Shown here piece after piece: positions 1 through 8,816 of a stretch of DNA of 64,000 bases. Location: assembly GCA_944386225.1 (NCBI GenBank), contig CALXAH010000010.1, positions 19,115 through 83,114 on the forward strand, read 5' to 3'. This stretch comes from an uncultured Gemmiger sp. (GTDB lineage Bacteria > Bacillota > Clostridia > Oscillospirales > Ruminococcaceae). Position numbers and translations under genes: made by a program. The notes beneath the pieces were generated by a model. It saw only the letters and a program-made list of their open reading frames with translations, did no database searches and was not told where the DNA came from. How positions within the stretch are numbered: position 1 is the stretch's first letter; every line of letters starts with the position of its first letter.

Positions 1-164
1 TGCGCCGCGAGGACGGCAGCTACATCCGTTTCGACGAGAACGCCGCCGTTATCATCCGTGACGACAAGAATCCGCGAGGCACCCGTATCTTTGGGCCCGT
101 GGCGCGCGAGCTGCGCGAGAACGGCTACCTGAAGATCCTGAGCCTGGCTCCCGAATCGCTGTAA
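1..164 (+). CDS. rplN: 50S ribosomal protein L14 (3' end, truncated by window edge)
   Basis: The last 54 residues of L14 are visible, ending in a TAA at 162-164. The readable tail contains [10 protein letters not shown] and [13 protein letters not shown], both diagnostic of the L14 C-terminal half. L14 is a 23S rRNA-binding protein of the large subunit near the binding site of translation factors. The gene is followed after 13 bases by rplX, with an AAGGAGG ribosome site directly after the stop codon. Its start lies outside the window, so nothing can be said about the N-terminus or the upstream S10/spc promoter. Confidence 0.95.
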   Translation, partial: RREDGSYIRFDENAAVIIRDDKNPRGTRIFGPVARELRENGYLKILSLAPESL

Positions 165-177
165 GGAGGTTTTAAGA

Positions 178-492
178 ATGAACAATCTTCATGTTAAAAC
201 CGGCGACACCGTTATGATCATCAGCGGCAAGGACAAGGGCCAGACCGGCAAGGTGCTCGCTGTGAGCCCCAAGGAGGGCAAGGTCATCGTTGAAGGCCGC
301 AACATGGTTACCAAGCACGTCAAGCCTCGCCGTCAGGGCGAGCAGGGCGGCATCGTGAAGGCCGAGGGCGCTATGTATGCCTGCAAGGTCATGCCCGTAT
401 GCCCCAAGTGCGGCAAGGCCACCCGCGTGGCCCACTCCGTCAAGGACGGCAAGAATGTGCGCGTGTGCCGCAAGTGCGGCGCCGAGCTGTAA
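178..492 (+). CDS. rplX: 50S ribosomal protein L24
   Basis: A 104-residue protein with an N-terminal KOW motif (about residues 9-26, GDTVMIISGKDKGQTGKV), the hallmark of L24, an assembly initiator that binds the 5' domain of 23S rRNA. The C-terminal part carries two zinc-knuckle pairs, C75-x2-C78 and C97-x2-C100, so this is a zinc-binding version. The start is fixed by AAGGAGG about nine bases upstream. It sits in the conserved spc order between rplN and rplE and is presumably co-transcribed with them. Confidence 0.97.
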   Translation: MNNLHVKTGDTVMIISGKDKGQTGKVLAVSPKEGKVIVEGRNMVTKHVKPRRQGEQGGIVKAEGAMYACKVMPVCPKCGKATRVAHSVKDGKNVRVCRKCGAEL

Positions 493-508
493 GGGAGGTA
501 AGTGACAC

Positions 509-1048
509 ATGGCACGTTTGAAAGAAAAGTATGTGAATGAAGTCGCTCCCGCCCTGATGAGCAAGTTTGGGTACAAGAGCGTGATGCAGATCCCCAAGCT
601 GGATAAGGTCGTTGTCAACGTTGGCTGCGGCGACGCCAAGGACAACGTCAAGATGATGGACGCCATCCTGAGCGATCTGGCTCAGATCACCGGCCAGAAG
701 GCCGTGGTCTGCCGCGCCAAGAAGAGCGTTGCGAACTTCAAGCTGCGCGAAGGCATGCCCATCGGCGCGAAGGTCACCCTGCGCGGCGAGCGTATGTACG
801 AGTTCGTGGATCGTCTGTTCAGCGTGGCTCTGCCCCGCGTGCGTGACTTCCGCGGCATCAACGGCAACTCCTTCGACGGCCGCGGCAACTACGCCGTGGG
901 CATCAAGGAGCAGCTGATCTTCCCTGAGATCGATTACGAAAAGATCGACGCGGTGCGCGGCATGGACATCTGCTTCGTCACCACCGCCAACACCGACGAA
1001 GAGGCCAAGGAGCTGCTGAAGGCTCTGGGCGCCCCCTTCGCCAACTAA
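509..1048 (+). CDS. rplE: 50S ribosomal protein L5
   Basis: A 179-residue L5, the usual length. Recognisable family segments are [22 protein letters not shown] near the start, [23 protein letters not shown] in the middle and [18 protein letters not shown] towards the end. L5 binds 5S rRNA in the central protuberance and contacts the P-site tRNA. The ribosome site GGGAGG lies upstream of the ATG. Gene order (rplX-rplE-rpsN-rpsH) is canonical for Firmicutes. Confidence 0.97.
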   Translation: MARLKEKYVNEVAPALMSKFGYKSVMQIPKLDKVVVNVGCGDAKDNVKMMDAILSDLAQITGQKAVVCRAKKSVANFKLREGMPIGAKVTLRGERMYEFVDRLFSVALPRVRDFRGINGNSFDGRGNYAVGIKEQLIFPEIDYEKIDAVRGMDICFVTTANTDEEAKELLKALGAPFAN

Positions 1049-1063
1049 GGGAGGAAACGCACG

Positions 1064-1249
1064 ATGGCTAAGACTTCTATGAAAATCAAGCAGCAGCGCG
1101 AGCCCAAGTTCTCTACCCGCGCCTACAACCGCTGCAAAATCTGCGGCCGTCCCCACGCCTACCTGCGCAAGTACGGCATCTGCCGTATCTGCTTCCGTGA
1201 GCTCGCTTACAAGGGCGAGATCCCCGGCGTGAAGAAAGCCAGCTGGTAA
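1064..1249 (+). CDS. rpsN: 30S ribosomal protein S14 type Z
   Basis: A 61-residue short S14 with two CxxC pairs (C24/C27 and C40/C43) that coordinate zinc. This is the zinc-containing (type Z) paralog rather than the longer zinc-free form induced in zinc starvation. S14 sits in the 30S head and contacts 16S rRNA. The sequence [20 protein letters not shown] is the diagnostic core. It follows rplE by 15 bases. The 71-base gap to rpsH holds only a weak 6-bp hairpin (1251-1256 with 1270-1275), of no clear meaning. Confidence 0.97.
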   Translation: MAKTSMKIKQQREPKFSTRAYNRCKICGRPHAYLRKYGICRICFRELAYKGEIPGVKKASW

Positions 1250-1320
1250 ATTCGGCTTTTACCAAACAGGCCGAAACAGCCTGAAATTACGAAACGAAGA
1301 ACCTTAAGGAGGTTAGTGGC

Positions 1321-1719
1321 ATGCAAATCACCGATCCTATCGCGGACCTGCTCACCCGCATCCGCAACGCCAGCACTGCCAAACACCCTTCTGTCGAAGT
1401 TCCCGCTTCCAACCTGAAAAAGGCAATTTGCCAGATCCTGGTTGACGAGGGCTACATCAAGGGTGTGCAGATGATCGAAGACAACAAGCAGGGGACCCTG
1501 CGCCTGACCCTGAAGTATCAGGAGAACGGCGCCCCCGTTATCTCCGGCCTGCGCCGCGTGTCCAAGCCTGGCCTGCGCATCTACACCAACTGCGAAGATA
1601 TGCCCCGGGTCATGAAGGGCCTGGGCACCGCGATCATCTCCACTTCTAAAGGCGTCATGACCGACAAGGCTGCCCGCGCTGCCAACGTCGGCGGTGAAGT
1701 TCTCGCCTTTGTGTGGTAA
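1321..1719 (+). CDS. rpsH: 30S ribosomal protein S8
   Basis: A 132-residue S8, complete. The N-terminal [17 protein letters not shown] and C-terminal [22 protein letters not shown] match the family closely. S8 binds the central domain of 16S rRNA and in some bacteria regulates the spc operon by translational feedback; no E. coli-type S8 mRNA target was recognised here. An AAGGAGG site lies about nine bases before the ATG. The 17-base gap to rplF suggests the same transcript. Confidence 0.97.
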   Translation: MQITDPIADLLTRIRNASTAKHPSVEVPASNLKKAICQILVDEGYIKGVQMIEDNKQGTLRLTLKYQENGAPVISGLRRVSKPGLRIYTNCEDMPRVMKGLGTAIISTSKGVMTDKAARAANVGGEVLAFVW

Positions 1720-1736
1720 GAAAGGGGTATAAGACA

Positions 1737-2279
1737 ATGTCGAGAATTGGAAGAAAACCCATCGTCATCCCCGCCGGCGTGGAAGTTGCCGTTGAGGGCA
1801 ACGCCATCACGGTGAAGGGCCCCAAGGGTACCCTGCATTCCAACTTCCACCCCCTCATGACCGTTAAGGTCGAGGGCAGCGAAGTTCTGGTTACCCGCCC
1901 CAATGACGAGAAGCAGGCCCGCAGCCTGCACGGCCTGACCCGCACCAACATCAGCAACATGGTGGAAGGTGTTGTGAACGGCTTCGAGAAGAAGCTGGAA
2001 GTGCAGGGCGTTGGCTACCGTGTGTCCAAGCAGGGCACCGACCTGGTGATGAACCTGGGCTACAGCCATCAGGTCATCGTCAGCGAGACCGACGACATCA
2101 AGATCGACGCTCCCGATGCCAACACCATCATCATCAAGGGCATCGACAAGCAGAAGGTCGGCCAGTTCGCGGCGGAAGTCCGCGAGAAGCGTCCGCCTGA
2201 GCCGTACAAGGGCAAGGGCATCCGCTATGCGGGCGAGCACATCATCCGCAAAGAGGGCAAAGCCGGTAAGGGCAAATAA
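1737..2279 (+). CDS. rplF: 50S ribosomal protein L6
   Basis: A 180-residue L6. An upstream in-frame GTG exists at 1713, but it would overlap rpsH and lacks a ribosome site. The ATG at 1737 gives the family N-terminus MSRIGRKPIVIPAGVEV and is preceded by AAAGGGG. The two homologous L6 folds are visible, and the C-terminal signature PPEPYKGKGIRY is intact. L6 lies near the sarcin-ricin loop of 23S rRNA and supports factor-dependent steps of translation. Confidence 0.97.
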   Translation: MSRIGRKPIVIPAGVEVAVEGNAITVKGPKGTLHSNFHPLMTVKVEGSEVLVTRPNDEKQARSLHGLTRTNISNMVEGVVNGFEKKLEVQGVGYRVSKQGTDLVMNLGYSHQVIVSETDDIKIDAPDANTIIIKGIDKQKVGQFAAEVREKRPPEPYKGKGIRYAGEHIIRKEGKAGKGK

Positions 2280-2297
2280 GGGAAGGAGTGAAAGACA

Positions 2298-2657
2298 ATG
2301 GTTAATAAACCTGATAAGAACGTTGCGCGTCTGCGCCGTCACCGCCGTGTGCGCGGTAAGATCAGCGGCACCGCTGAGCGGCCCCGTCTGGATGTATTCC
2401 GCTCCTCCAAGCACATCTACGCCCAGATCATCGACGATGTGGCCGGCGTCACCCTGTGCAGCGCGTCCACCATGGACAAGGACTTCGAGGGCTTCGGCGG
2501 CAACATCGAAGCTGCCGGCAAGATCGGCCGCAAGATCGCTGAGCGCGCTCTGGAAAAAGGCATCAAGGTCGTCGTGTTCGACCGCGGCGGCTTCGTGTAC
2601 CACGGCCGCGTGAAAGCTCTGGCTGAGGGCGCCCGCGAAGGCGGCCTGCAGCTGTAA
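2298..2657 (+). CDS. rplR: 50S ribosomal protein L18
   Basis: A 119-residue L18, which binds 5S rRNA together with L5 and L25-type proteins. Family segments [26 protein letters not shown] and the C-terminal [24 protein letters not shown] are clear. A GGAAGGAG ribosome site precedes the ATG. It is embedded in the spc operon with gaps of under 20 bases on both sides. Confidence 0.97.
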   Translation: MVNKPDKNVARLRRHRRVRGKISGTAERPRLDVFRSSKHIYAQIIDDVAGVTLCSASTMDKDFEGFGGNIEAAGKIGRKIAERALEKGIKVVVFDRGGFVYHGRVKALAEGAREGGLQL

Positions 2658-2671
2658 GGAGGAGGATACAG

Positions 2672-3175
2672 ATGGAAAGAAGAAATCGTGAAGTCGATGA
2701 CGGCATGCTGGAAAAAGTCGTCGCCATCAACCGCGTATCCAAGACCGTCAAAGGTGGCCGCGTAATGAAGTTCAGCGCCCTGGTCGTTGTGGGCGACGGC
2801 AAAGGCACCATCGGTTTTGGCATGGGCAAGGCCGGTGAGGTTCCCGAAGCGATCCGCAAGGGCCTTGAGGCTGCCAAGAAGAACATGCACAAGATTGCCA
2901 TGAAGGGCACCACCATCCCCCACGAGATCGTGGGCGAGTTCGGCGCCGGCCGCGTGCTGATGCGTCCGGCTCCCGAAGGCACCGGCGTTATCGCCGGCGG
3001 CCCGGTGCGTGCGGTTCTGGAAGCTGCCGGCATCAAGGACATCCGTACCAAGAGCCTGCGCTCCAACAACCCCTGCAACGTGGTCACCGCCACCTTCAAC
3101 GGCCTGTGCAGCCTGGTCAGCGCTGAGGAAGTGGCTGCCAAGCGCGGCAAGACCGTGAAAGAACTGTTTGAGTAA
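2672..3175 (+). CDS. rpsE: 30S ribosomal protein S5
   Basis: A 167-residue S5 with the N-terminal double-stranded-RNA-binding fold, including the segment [23 protein letters not shown], and the C-terminal helix-rich half ending [15 protein letters not shown]5 lies at the mRNA entry side of the 30S subunit and affects decoding fidelity. The ribosome site AAGGAGGAGG is very strong. No unusual substitution is visible in the region where spectinomycin resistance mutations occur, though this was judged by eye. Confidence 0.97.
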   Translation: MERRNREVDDGMLEKVVAINRVSKTVKGGRVMKFSALVVVGDGKGTIGFGMGKAGEVPEAIRKGLEAAKKNMHKIAMKGTTIPHEIVGEFGAGRVLMRPAPEGTGVIAGGPVRAVLEAAGIKDIRTKSLRSNNPCNVVTATFNGLCSLVSAEEVAAKRGKTVKELFE

Positions 3176-3189
3176 GGAGGCAGCTAACA

Positions 3190-3417
3190 ATGGCAGAAAC
3201 CAAGAAGCCCGCGGCGAAGAAGCCCGCTGTTAAGAAGGCTGCCAGCCTGACCATCAAGCTGACCCGCAGCCTGTCCGGCCGCAGCGAAAAGCAGATCGCC
3301 ACCGCCCAGAGCCTGGGCCTGAAGAAGATCGGCGATGTGACCGTGCAGCCCGACAACGCCCAGACCAACGGCAAGATCGCCAAGATCAGCCACCTGGTTC
3401 TGGTCACCAAAGCGTAA
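3190..3417 (+). CDS. rpmD: 50S ribosomal protein L30 with Lys/Ala-rich N-terminal extension
   Basis: A 75-residue L30. The L30 core starts near residue 20 ([25 protein letters not shown]). Before it lies an extra, low-complexity segment of about 18 residues rich in Lys, Ala and Pro, whereas most bacterial L30 proteins are about 60 residues. The extension resembles the basic tails of other ribosomal proteins and probably contacts rRNA. The ATG at 3190 has a good AAGGAGG site, and no start lies nearer the core, so the extension is probably real. Confidence 0.95.
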   Translation: MAETKKPAAKKPAVKKAASLTIKLTRSLSGRSEKQIATAQSLGLKKIGDVTVQPDNAQTNGKIAKISHLVLVTKA

Positions 3418-3437
3418 AGGCAAGGAGGTGCAAGCAC

Positions 3438-3878
3438 ATGAAGCTTCATGAATTAAAGCCCGCGCAGGGCGCGAACACCGCGGCCAAGCGCAAAGGCCGC
3501 GGCCACGGCAGCGGCAACGGCAAGACCGCCGGCTACGGCCACAAGGGCCAGAAAGCCCGCTCCGGCGTCAAGAAGGCCGGCTTCGAAGGCGGCCAGATGC
3601 CTCTGCAGCGTCGTCTGCCCAAGCGCGGTTTCAACAACATTTTCGCCACCGAGTATGCTACCGTTAAGATCAGCGATCTGGACAAGAAGTTCGCTGAGGG
3701 CAGCGTGGTGGACACCCAGGCCCTGCTGGACTGCGGCCTGATCAAGAAGAGCCTGGACGGCGTCAAGGTTCTGGGCAACGGTGAACTGACCAAGGCCCTG
3801 ACCGTAAAGGTCGCCGCCTACACTGCCTCTGCCAAGGAGAAGATCGAAAAGGCGGGCGGAAAGGCCGAGGTGATCTGA
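3438..3878 (+). CDS. rplO: 50S ribosomal protein L15
   Basis: A 146-residue L15 with the family's glycine- and lysine-rich N-terminal tail ([21 protein letters not shown]) that threads into 23S rRNA, followed by the globular domain. It is a late-assembly large-subunit protein. The stop codon at 3876-3878 lies one base before the GTG start of secY, so the two genes are very probably translationally coupled, the usual arrangement at the end of the spc operon. Confidence 0.97.
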   Translation: MKLHELKPAQGANTAAKRKGRGHGSGNGKTAGYGHKGQKARSGVKKAGFEGGQMPLQRRLPKRGFNNIFATEYATVKISDLDKKFAEGSVVDTQALLDCGLIKKSLDGVKVLGNGELTKALTVKVAAYTASAKEKIEKAGGKAEVI

Positions 3879-3879
3879 G

Positions 3880-5172
3880 GTGTTTGAGACGTTCCGCAAC
3901 GCGTGGAAGGTGGAGGAGCTTCGCAAGCGCATCCTGTATACGCTGCTGATCCTGGTCATCTTCCGCCTGGGCTGTGCGGTGCCGGTGCCCTACGTGGATG
4001 CATCGGTGCTGGACGCCTGGTTCGGCACCGGCAACATGCTGGACTACCTGAACATGATGTCTGGCTCTGCTCTGTCGCAGTGCACGCTGTTCGCCCTGGG
4101 CGTTTCCCCCTACATCAACTCCTCCATCATCATTCAGCTGCTCACGGTGGCCATCCCGGCCCTGGAGCGGCTGAGCAAGGAGGGTGAAGAGGGCCGCCGC
4201 AAACTCACCCGCATCACCAAATACGTCAGCGGCGGCATCGCCCTGGGTATGTCCATCGGTTACTACTTCGTGCTGCGCAACCTGGGCGCTCTGAGCGTCA
4301 CCGGCTGGCAGGCCTGGTTCGTGGCCGTGGTCATCATCCTGTGCTTTACGGCCGGCGCGCAGCTGGCTACCTTCCTGGGCGAGCAGGTTGACAGCAAGGG
4401 CATCGGCAACGGTGTTTCCCTGCTGATCTTCACCGGCATTATCGCCAACTGGAGCACCGTGGTCACCGCTGTCAACAGCATCCTGACCAAGGCTGCCAGC
4501 CAGCCCTTGTACTACCTGGCCTTCCCGGGCGTGGTCATCCTCGCCCTGGCTGCCGTGGTGTTCGTGGTCATCCTGACCAACGCCGAACGCCGCCTGCCGG
4601 TGCAGTACGCCAAGCGTGTGGTGGGCCGCAAGATGTACGGCGGTCAGTCCAGCCACATTCCCATCAAGGTGAACATGAGCGGCGTTATGCCCGTCATCTT
4701 CGCCAGCGCCCTGTGCAGCATCCCCGGCACCATCGGCGGGTTCATCAACCTGGACGCCGCTGCCCACCCCTACTGGACCGCGTTCTTCAACTTCTTCAGT
4801 GCCCGCGGCTGGGGCTACATGGTGTTCTACCTGCTGCTGATCATCGGCTTCAACTACTTCTATGTGGCTATCCAGTACAACCCGGTTGAGATCGCCAACA
4901 ACCTGCGCCAGAACAACGGCGCGATCCCCGGCTACCGTCCCGGCAAGCCGACCAGCGATTTCATCACCAAGGTACTGGGCAAGATCACCCTGGTGGGCGC
5001 CCTGTTCCTGGGCGTGGTCGCCGTGCTGCCCATTCTGCTGGGCAACGTGACCGGCCTTCCCATCCAGCTGGGCGGTACCAGCCTGCTGATCGTGGTAGGC
5101 GTGGCCCTGGACACCTCCCGCAGCATGGAAAGCTTCATGGTGATGCGTCACCACAAGGGCTTCCTGCAGTAA
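3880..5172 (+). CDS. secY: Preprotein translocase subunit SecY
   Basis: A 430-residue polytopic membrane protein with about ten predicted transmembrane segments, forming the central channel of the Sec translocon. Family segments seen are LGVSPYINSSIIIQLL, GNGVSLLIFTGI, ERRLPVQYAKRV and the cytoplasmic loop RPGKPTSDFI. The start is a GTG one base after the rplO stop; GAGG just inside the rplO end could serve as ribosome site. It is followed by adk, the standard Firmicutes order. Confidence 0.97.
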   Translation: MFETFRNAWKVEELRKRILYTLLILVIFRLGCAVPVPYVDASVLDAWFGTGNMLDYLNMMSGSALSQCTLFALGVSPYINSSIIIQLLTVAIPALERLSKEGEEGRRKLTRITKYVSGGIALGMSIGYYFVLRNLGALSVTGWQAWFVAVVIILCFTAGAQLATFLGEQVDSKGIGNGVSLLIFTGIIANWSTVVTAVNSILTKAASQPLYYLAFPGVVILALAAVVFVVILTNAERRLPVQYAKRVVGRKMYGGQSSHIPIKVNMSGVMPVIFASALCSIPGTIGGFINLDAAAHPYWTAFFNFFSARGWGYMVFYLLLIIGFNYFYVAIQYNPVEIANNLRQNNGAIPGYRPGKPTSDFITKVLGKITLVGALFLGVVAVLPILLGNVTGLPIQLGGTSLLIVVGVALDTSRSMESFMVMRHHKGFLQ

Positions 5173-5202
5173 ACTAACTATCGAAAGGGGACGTAAAGCG
5201 CT

Positions 5203-5835
5203 ATGAATCTGATTCTGTTGGGCGCCCCGGGCGCCGGCAAAGGCACGCAGGCGGAAGTTGTCTGCGAAAAGCTGAATATTCCCGCCATCAGCACGGGTAA
5301 CATCATCCGCGCGGCAGTCAAGGAAGGCACCGAAATGGGCGTTAAGGCCAAGAGTTACATCGATTCCGGCGCCCTGGTCCCCGACGATGTGATCATCGGC
5401 ATCATCAAGGAGCGCCTGGCTGAGCCCGATTGCCAGAACGGCTTTATCCTGGACGGCGTGCCCCGCACGGTGGCCCAGGCCGAGGCTCTGGAGACCATGG
5501 GCGTGCGCATCGACAAGGTCGTGGACATCGAGGTCGCCGACGAGAAGATCATCGAGCGGCTGAGCGGCCGCCGGGTGTGCAGCGCCTGCGGCGCTTCCTA
5601 CCACACCGCCTTCAAACCCAGCAGCCAGCCGGACAAATGTGACCGGTGCGGCGGGGCCCTGATCATCCGCAAGGATGACGAGCCCGCCACGGTGCTGGAG
5701 CGGCTCAAGGTCTATCACGAGATGACCGAGCCCCTGATCGACTTCTACCGCCAGCGGGGTAAGCTGGTGGTGGTGGAAGGCCAGGAGGAGATCGCCGATA
5801 CCACCGCGCTGCTGATGAAAGCTCTGGAGGCGTAA
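5203..5835 (+). CDS. adk: Adenylate kinase, zinc-LID type
   Basis: A 210-residue adenylate kinase (ATP + AMP to 2 ADP). The P-loop GAPGAGKGTQ is at residues 7-16. The LID domain has four cysteines, C126/C129 and C146/C149, giving the structural zinc site typical of Gram-positive enzymes. The nucleotide-binding DGVPRTVAQAEAL segment is near residue 84. The ribosome site GAAAGGGG precedes the ATG. The gene is three bases from map and lies within the ribosomal operon, linking nucleotide balance to growth. Confidence 0.97.
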   Translation: MNLILLGAPGAGKGTQAEVVCEKLNIPAISTGNIIRAAVKEGTEMGVKAKSYIDSGALVPDDVIIGIIKERLAEPDCQNGFILDGVPRTVAQAEALETMGVRIDKVVDIEVADEKIIERLSGRRVCSACGASYHTAFKPSSQPDKCDRCGGALIIRKDDEPATVLERLKVYHEMTEPLIDFYRQRGKLVVVEGQEEIADTTALLMKALEA

Positions 5836-5838
5836 ACC

Positions 5839-6612
5839 GTGATCCAGATCAAAAATGCCCACGAACTGGCCGCCATGCGCCGCGCCTGCGCCATCAGCGC
5901 GGCGGCGCTGCGCCTCGCGGGCGAATCCATTGAGGCGGGCATAACCACCGCCGACCTGGATAAGATCCTGTTCGACTATATCAAGGGCAAGGGCGCCCGC
6001 CCCAACTTCAAGGGGCTGTACGGGTTCCCGGGTACCGCCTGCATCAGCATCAACGATGAGGTGATCCACGGCATCCCTTCCCACAAGCGCCAGATCCGCC
6101 CGGGCGATATCGTCAGCATTGACACCGGGGCTGCCATCGACGGCTTCAACGGCGACAACGCCTGCACCTTCGGGTGCGGCAAGATCGACCTGGAAGCCCA
6201 GCGGCTGCTGGACGTCACCCGTGAAAGCCTGCACCGCGGCATTGCCGCTGCGGTGTGCGGCAACCGGGTGGGGGACATCAGCCACGCGGTACAGTCCTAT
6301 GTGGAGCAAAACGGCTTTTCGGTCGTGCGCAGCTTTGTGGGCCACGGAGTGGGCCGCGAGCTGCATGAGGACCCGGAGGTCCCCAATTTCGGCACCGCCG
6401 GCCGGGGCCCCCGCCTTGTGGGCGGGATGACCCTGGCCATCGAGCCGATGGTCAACCAAAAGCATCACTCCGTCATCACGTTACCCGACGGTTGGACGGT
6501 AAAAACGGCGGACGGCGGCCTTTCTGCTCACTTTGAGCACACCGTGGCCATCCTGCCCGCCGGCCCCGAGATCCTGACCCTGGGCTGGGAGGAGCCGACA
6601 TGCAGTTTGTAA
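5839..6612 (+). CDS. map: Type I methionyl aminopeptidase
   Basis: A 257-residue enzyme that removes the initiator methionine from nascent proteins. All dinuclear metal ligands of the family are present in order: the two Asp (IDTGA and FNGDNAC), the His in GHGVGRELHEDP, and the Glu residues in AIEPMV and FEHTV. The start is a GTG three bases after the adk stop, with a GGAGG inside the end of adk. The C-terminus overlaps the next gene by 13 bases, indicating tight coupling. Confidence 0.97.
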   Translation: MIQIKNAHELAAMRRACAISAAALRLAGESIEAGITTADLDKILFDYIKGKGARPNFKGLYGFPGTACISINDEVIHGIPSHKRQIRPGDIVSIDTGAAIDGFNGDNACTFGCGKIDLEAQRLLDVTRESLHRGIAAAVCGNRVGDISHAVQSYVEQNGFSVVRSFVGHGVGRELHEDPEVPNFGTAGRGPRLVGGMTLAIEPMVNQKHHSVITLPDGWTVKTADGGLSAHFEHTVAILPAGPEILTLGWEEPTCSL

Positions 6613-6860
6613 AAGGACAGCTTGTCCGCTCCCTGGCCGGGCGGGATAAGGGCCATACCTTCGCGGTTCTGGCCGTGGAAGGCCAGATTCTTCTCCTGGC
6701 GGACGGCTCACGCCGCACGCTCTCGAATCCCAAGCGGAAGAAGGAGAGGCATGTGGCCCCCACCGCCACCGTCCTGCAAGGCGAGTGTCTCGCCGGCGAC
6801 AATCAGCTCAAAGCCGCCATTGAAGCCTTTGAAGGCCGGGCGGCGTGCGTGAACGCATGA
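6600..6860 (+). CDS. KOW-domain RNA-binding protein
   Basis: An 86-residue basic protein with an N-terminal KOW-type segment (FVKGQLVRSLAGRDKGHTFAVLAVE), resembling the L14e/L27e-like small proteins found between map and infA in many Clostridia and Bacilli. The exact function is not established, but its placement in the ribosomal operon and its basic patch (NPKRKKERHV) point to rRNA or ribosome binding. It overlaps the end of map by 13 bases. It could be called a ribosome-associated KOW protein; no formal gene symbol is assigned. Confidence 0.85.
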   Translation: MQFVKGQLVRSLAGRDKGHTFAVLAVEGQILLLADGSRRTLSNPKRKKERHVAPTATVLQGECLAGDNQLKAAIEAFEGRAACVNA

Positions 6861-6872
6861 GGAGGTAAGAGC

Positions 6873-7091
6873 TTGTCTAAAGAAGACGTCATCGAAGTTG
6901 AGGGTATCGTGGTCGAGGCTCTGCCCAACGCTACCTTCCGGGTGGAGCTGGAAAACGGCCACCGCCTGCTGGCACACATCTCCGGCAAACTGCGCACCAA
7001 CTTCATCCGCATTTTGCCCGGCGATAAGGTCACCCTGGAAATGTCGCCCTATGATCTGACCAAGGGCCGCATCACCTGGCGCTCCAAGTAA
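6873..7091 (+). CDS. infA: Translation initiation factor IF-1
   Basis: A 72-residue IF-1 with the S1/OB fold: [37 protein letters not shown] and the C-terminal segment [15 protein letters not shown] are close to universal. It occupies the 30S A site during initiation. The start codon is TTG at 6873, preceded by GAGGAGG; no ATG or GTG is available at the family N-terminus ([10 protein letters not shown]). A rare start may keep the level low relative to its neighbours. Confidence 0.97.
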   Translation: MSKEDVIEVEGIVVEALPNATFRVELENGHRLLAHISGKLRTNFIRILPGDKVTLEMSPYDLTKGRITWRSK

Positions 7092-7120
7092 GGCGCCCTG
7101 TCAAAAGGAGGTTTGTCATC

Positions 7121-7234
7121 ATGAAGGTTAAGCCTTCCGTGAAACCCATTTGCGAAAAGTGCAAGGTCATCAAGCGCAAAGGCCGCGTGATGGTCATCTG
7201 CGAAAACCCCAAGCACAAACAGCGCCAGGGCTAA
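7121..7234 (+). CDS. rpmJ: 50S ribosomal protein L36
   Basis: A 37-residue protein read directly from the sequence: it starts [20 protein letters not shown] and ends [11 protein letters not shown]. The zinc ligands C11, C14, C27 and H32 (CEKC then C-x4-H) make it the zinc-containing form of L36. AAAGGAGG lies upstream. The gene is 29 bases after infA and precedes rpsM, the expected Firmicutes order. The 85 bases between it and rpsM show no further feature apart from the rpsM ribosome site. Confidence 0.95.
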   Translation: MKVKPSVKPICEKCKVIKRKGRVMVICENPKHKQRQG

Positions 7235-7319
7235 GCCCGGCTATGGGGCCAAGTGCGTAGAGTCCCGGCGCAGGCCCCGAGAAGGACATGGGATGGAAAC
7301 TTAGGAGGTTCTAAGAACT

Positions 7320-7691
7320 ATGGCACGTATTGCCGGCGTAGACCTGCCCCGCGAGAAGCGGGTGGAAGTGGGCCTGACCTACATTTATGGTATCGGACCC
7401 AGCACCGCGAAGAAGATCCTGGAAGGCACCCAGATCGATCCCGACACCCGGGTTAAGGATCTGACCGCCGATCAGGAAGCTCTGATCCGCGATTATATCG
7501 ACAAGAACAACCTGGTTGTGGAAGGCGATCTGCGCCGTCAGGTCGCCCTGGATATCAAGCGTCTGGTAGAAGTCCAGTGCTACCGCGGCGTCCGTCACCG
7601 CAAGGGCCTGCCCGTCCGTGGCCAGCGCACCAAGACCAATGCCCGCACCCGCAAGGGCCCGAAGCGCACGGTCGCCAACAAGAAGAAGTAA
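7320..7691 (+). CDS. rpsM: 30S ribosomal protein S13
   Basis: A 123-residue S13 with the family start [26 protein letters not shown], the helix-two-turn-helix core and the basic C-terminal tail [21 protein letters not shown] that reaches the P-site tRNA. S13 sits in the 30S head and makes intersubunit bridges to L5. TTAGGAGG precedes the ATG. It begins the alpha part of the operon (rpsM-rpsK-rpsD-rpoA-rplQ). Confidence 0.97.
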   Translation: MARIAGVDLPREKRVEVGLTYIYGIGPSTAKKILEGTQIDPDTRVKDLTADQEALIRDYIDKNNLVVEGDLRRQVALDIKRLVEVQCYRGVRHRKGLPVRGQRTKTNARTRKGPKRTVANKKK

Positions 7692-7709
7692 GCACAAGGA
7701 GGAACAGAA

Positions 7710-8117
7710 ATGGCAACGAAAGCTGCTGCTAAAAAGGGCGCTGTCCGTACCAAGCGGCGCGAGCGCAAGAACATCGAGCGCGGCGCGGCCCACATCCAGA
7801 GCACCTTCAACAATACCATCGTCACCATCACCGATACGCAGGGCAACACTGTTTCCTGGGCCAGCTCCGGCGGGCTCAACTTCCGCGGTTCCCGCAAGAG
7901 CACTCCGTTCGCCGCTCAGTCTGCTGCTGAGACCGCTGCCCGCGCTGCGATGGAGCATGGCATGAAGACCGTTGAAGTCTACGTCAAGGGCCCCGGCGCC
8001 GGCCGTGAGGCTGCGATCCGCGCCCTGCAGGCCACCGGCCTGGAGGTCAACATGATCAAGGACGTGACCCCGGTCCCCCACAACGGCTGCCGCCCCCCGA
8101 AGCGCCGCCGGATCTGA
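7710..8117 (+). CDS. rpsK: 30S ribosomal protein S11
   Basis: A 135-residue S11. Diagnostic segments are [38 protein letters not shown] and the C-terminal [19 protein letters not shown]11 forms part of the 30S platform next to the Shine-Dalgarno helix. The N-terminus has an extra Ala/Lys-rich stretch compared with E. coli. AAGGAGG is upstream. The gap to rpsD is 21 bases. Confidence 0.97.
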   Translation: MATKAAAKKGAVRTKRRERKNIERGAAHIQSTFNNTIVTITDTQGNTVSWASSGGLNFRGSRKSTPFAAQSAAETAARAAMEHGMKTVEVYVKGPGAGREAAIRALQATGLEVNMIKDVTPVPHNGCRPPKRRRI

Positions 8118-8138
8118 TTGAAAGGAGAACCAACACTT

Positions 8139-8741
8139 ATGGCTAAGAATATGCAGCCGATCGCCAAGCGCTGCCATGCGCTGGGCATTTCTCCTGCCGT
8201 GATGGGCTATGCCAAGAAGACCACCAAGCGTAAGCCCGGCAGCCAGATGAGAAAGAAGAAGAGCGAGTACGCTCTGCAGCTGGCCGAGAAGCAGAAGGTC
8301 AAGTTCGTGTACGGCATCATGGAGCGTCAGTTCCGTTCCTACTACGAGAAGGCCAGCCGCATGCAGGGCAAGACCGGTGAGAACCTGCTGATCCTGGTGG
8401 AACGCCGCCTGGACAACGTGGTCTACCGCCTGGGCTTTGCCAACACCCGCCGCGAGGCCCGTCAGCTGGTGAGCCATGCTCACTTCACTGTGAACGGCAA
8501 GAAGGTCAACATCCCCTCCTACCTGGTCAAGCCCGGCGACGTGGTCGAGGTTGCCGCTTCCAGCCGTTCTTCCGTCAAGTTCTCCAAGCTCACCGGTGAG
8601 GACGCCCCCCTGGTGACCCTGCCTGAGTGGCTGGAGCGCGAGAAGAACACCCTGAAGGGCACCGTTGTGAAGATGCCCGTCCGTGAGGCCATTGATCTGC
8701 CCATCGAGGAGCACCTCATCGTCGAGTTGTACTCCAAGTAA
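8139..8741 (+). CDS. rpsD: 30S ribosomal protein S4
   Basis: A 200-residue S4. The ATG at 8139 was chosen over an in-frame TTG at 8118 because it follows AAAGGAG and gives the N-terminus [17 protein letters not shown]. The S4 RNA-binding domain is clear ([40 protein letters not shown]). The N-terminal CxxC zinc knuckle seen in some S4 proteins is absent, so this is the zinc-free form. S4 nucleates 16S rRNA folding and is the autoregulator of the alpha operon in E. coli; no equivalent pseudoknot was identified here. Confidence 0.96.
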   Translation: MAKNMQPIAKRCHALGISPAVMGYAKKTTKRKPGSQMRKKKSEYALQLAEKQKVKFVYGIMERQFRSYYEKASRMQGKTGENLLILVERRLDNVVYRLGFANTRREARQLVSHAHFTVNGKKVNIPSYLVKPGDVVEVAASSRSSVKFSKLTGEDAPLVTLPEWLEREKNTLKGTVVKMPVREAIDLPIEEHLIVELYSK

Positions 8742-8772
8742 GCCGGTTGATCACTGCAACGCGAATACAAAC

Positions 8773-8797
8773 AGCCGGCGGTTTTCCGCCGCCGGCT
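8773..8797 (+). promoter_or_regulatory. GC-rich hairpin between rpsD and rpoA
   Basis: A 9-bp perfect stem (AGCCGGCGG with CCGCCGGCT) around a 7-base loop lies in the 75-base rpsD-rpoA gap, ending just before the rpoA ribosome site. There is no T-run after it, so it does not look like an ordinary terminator. It could be a processing site, a partial attenuator, or a structure affecting rpoA translation. Confidence 0.5.
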
Positions 8798-8816
8798 TAC
8801 CAAGGAGGGTTATTGC

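Noticed and set aside
1250-1320. Weak hairpin between rpsN and rpsH as a possible S8 binding site
   Set aside because: Only six base pairs with a 13-base loop; it does not match the known S8 target.
3763-6468. A 901-codon open frame on the minus strand opposite secY, adk and map
   Set aside because: It is antisense to well-identified genes, has low-complexity His/Gly/Ala/Asp-rich content typical of the reverse frame of GC-rich genes, and has no ribosome site or family resemblance.
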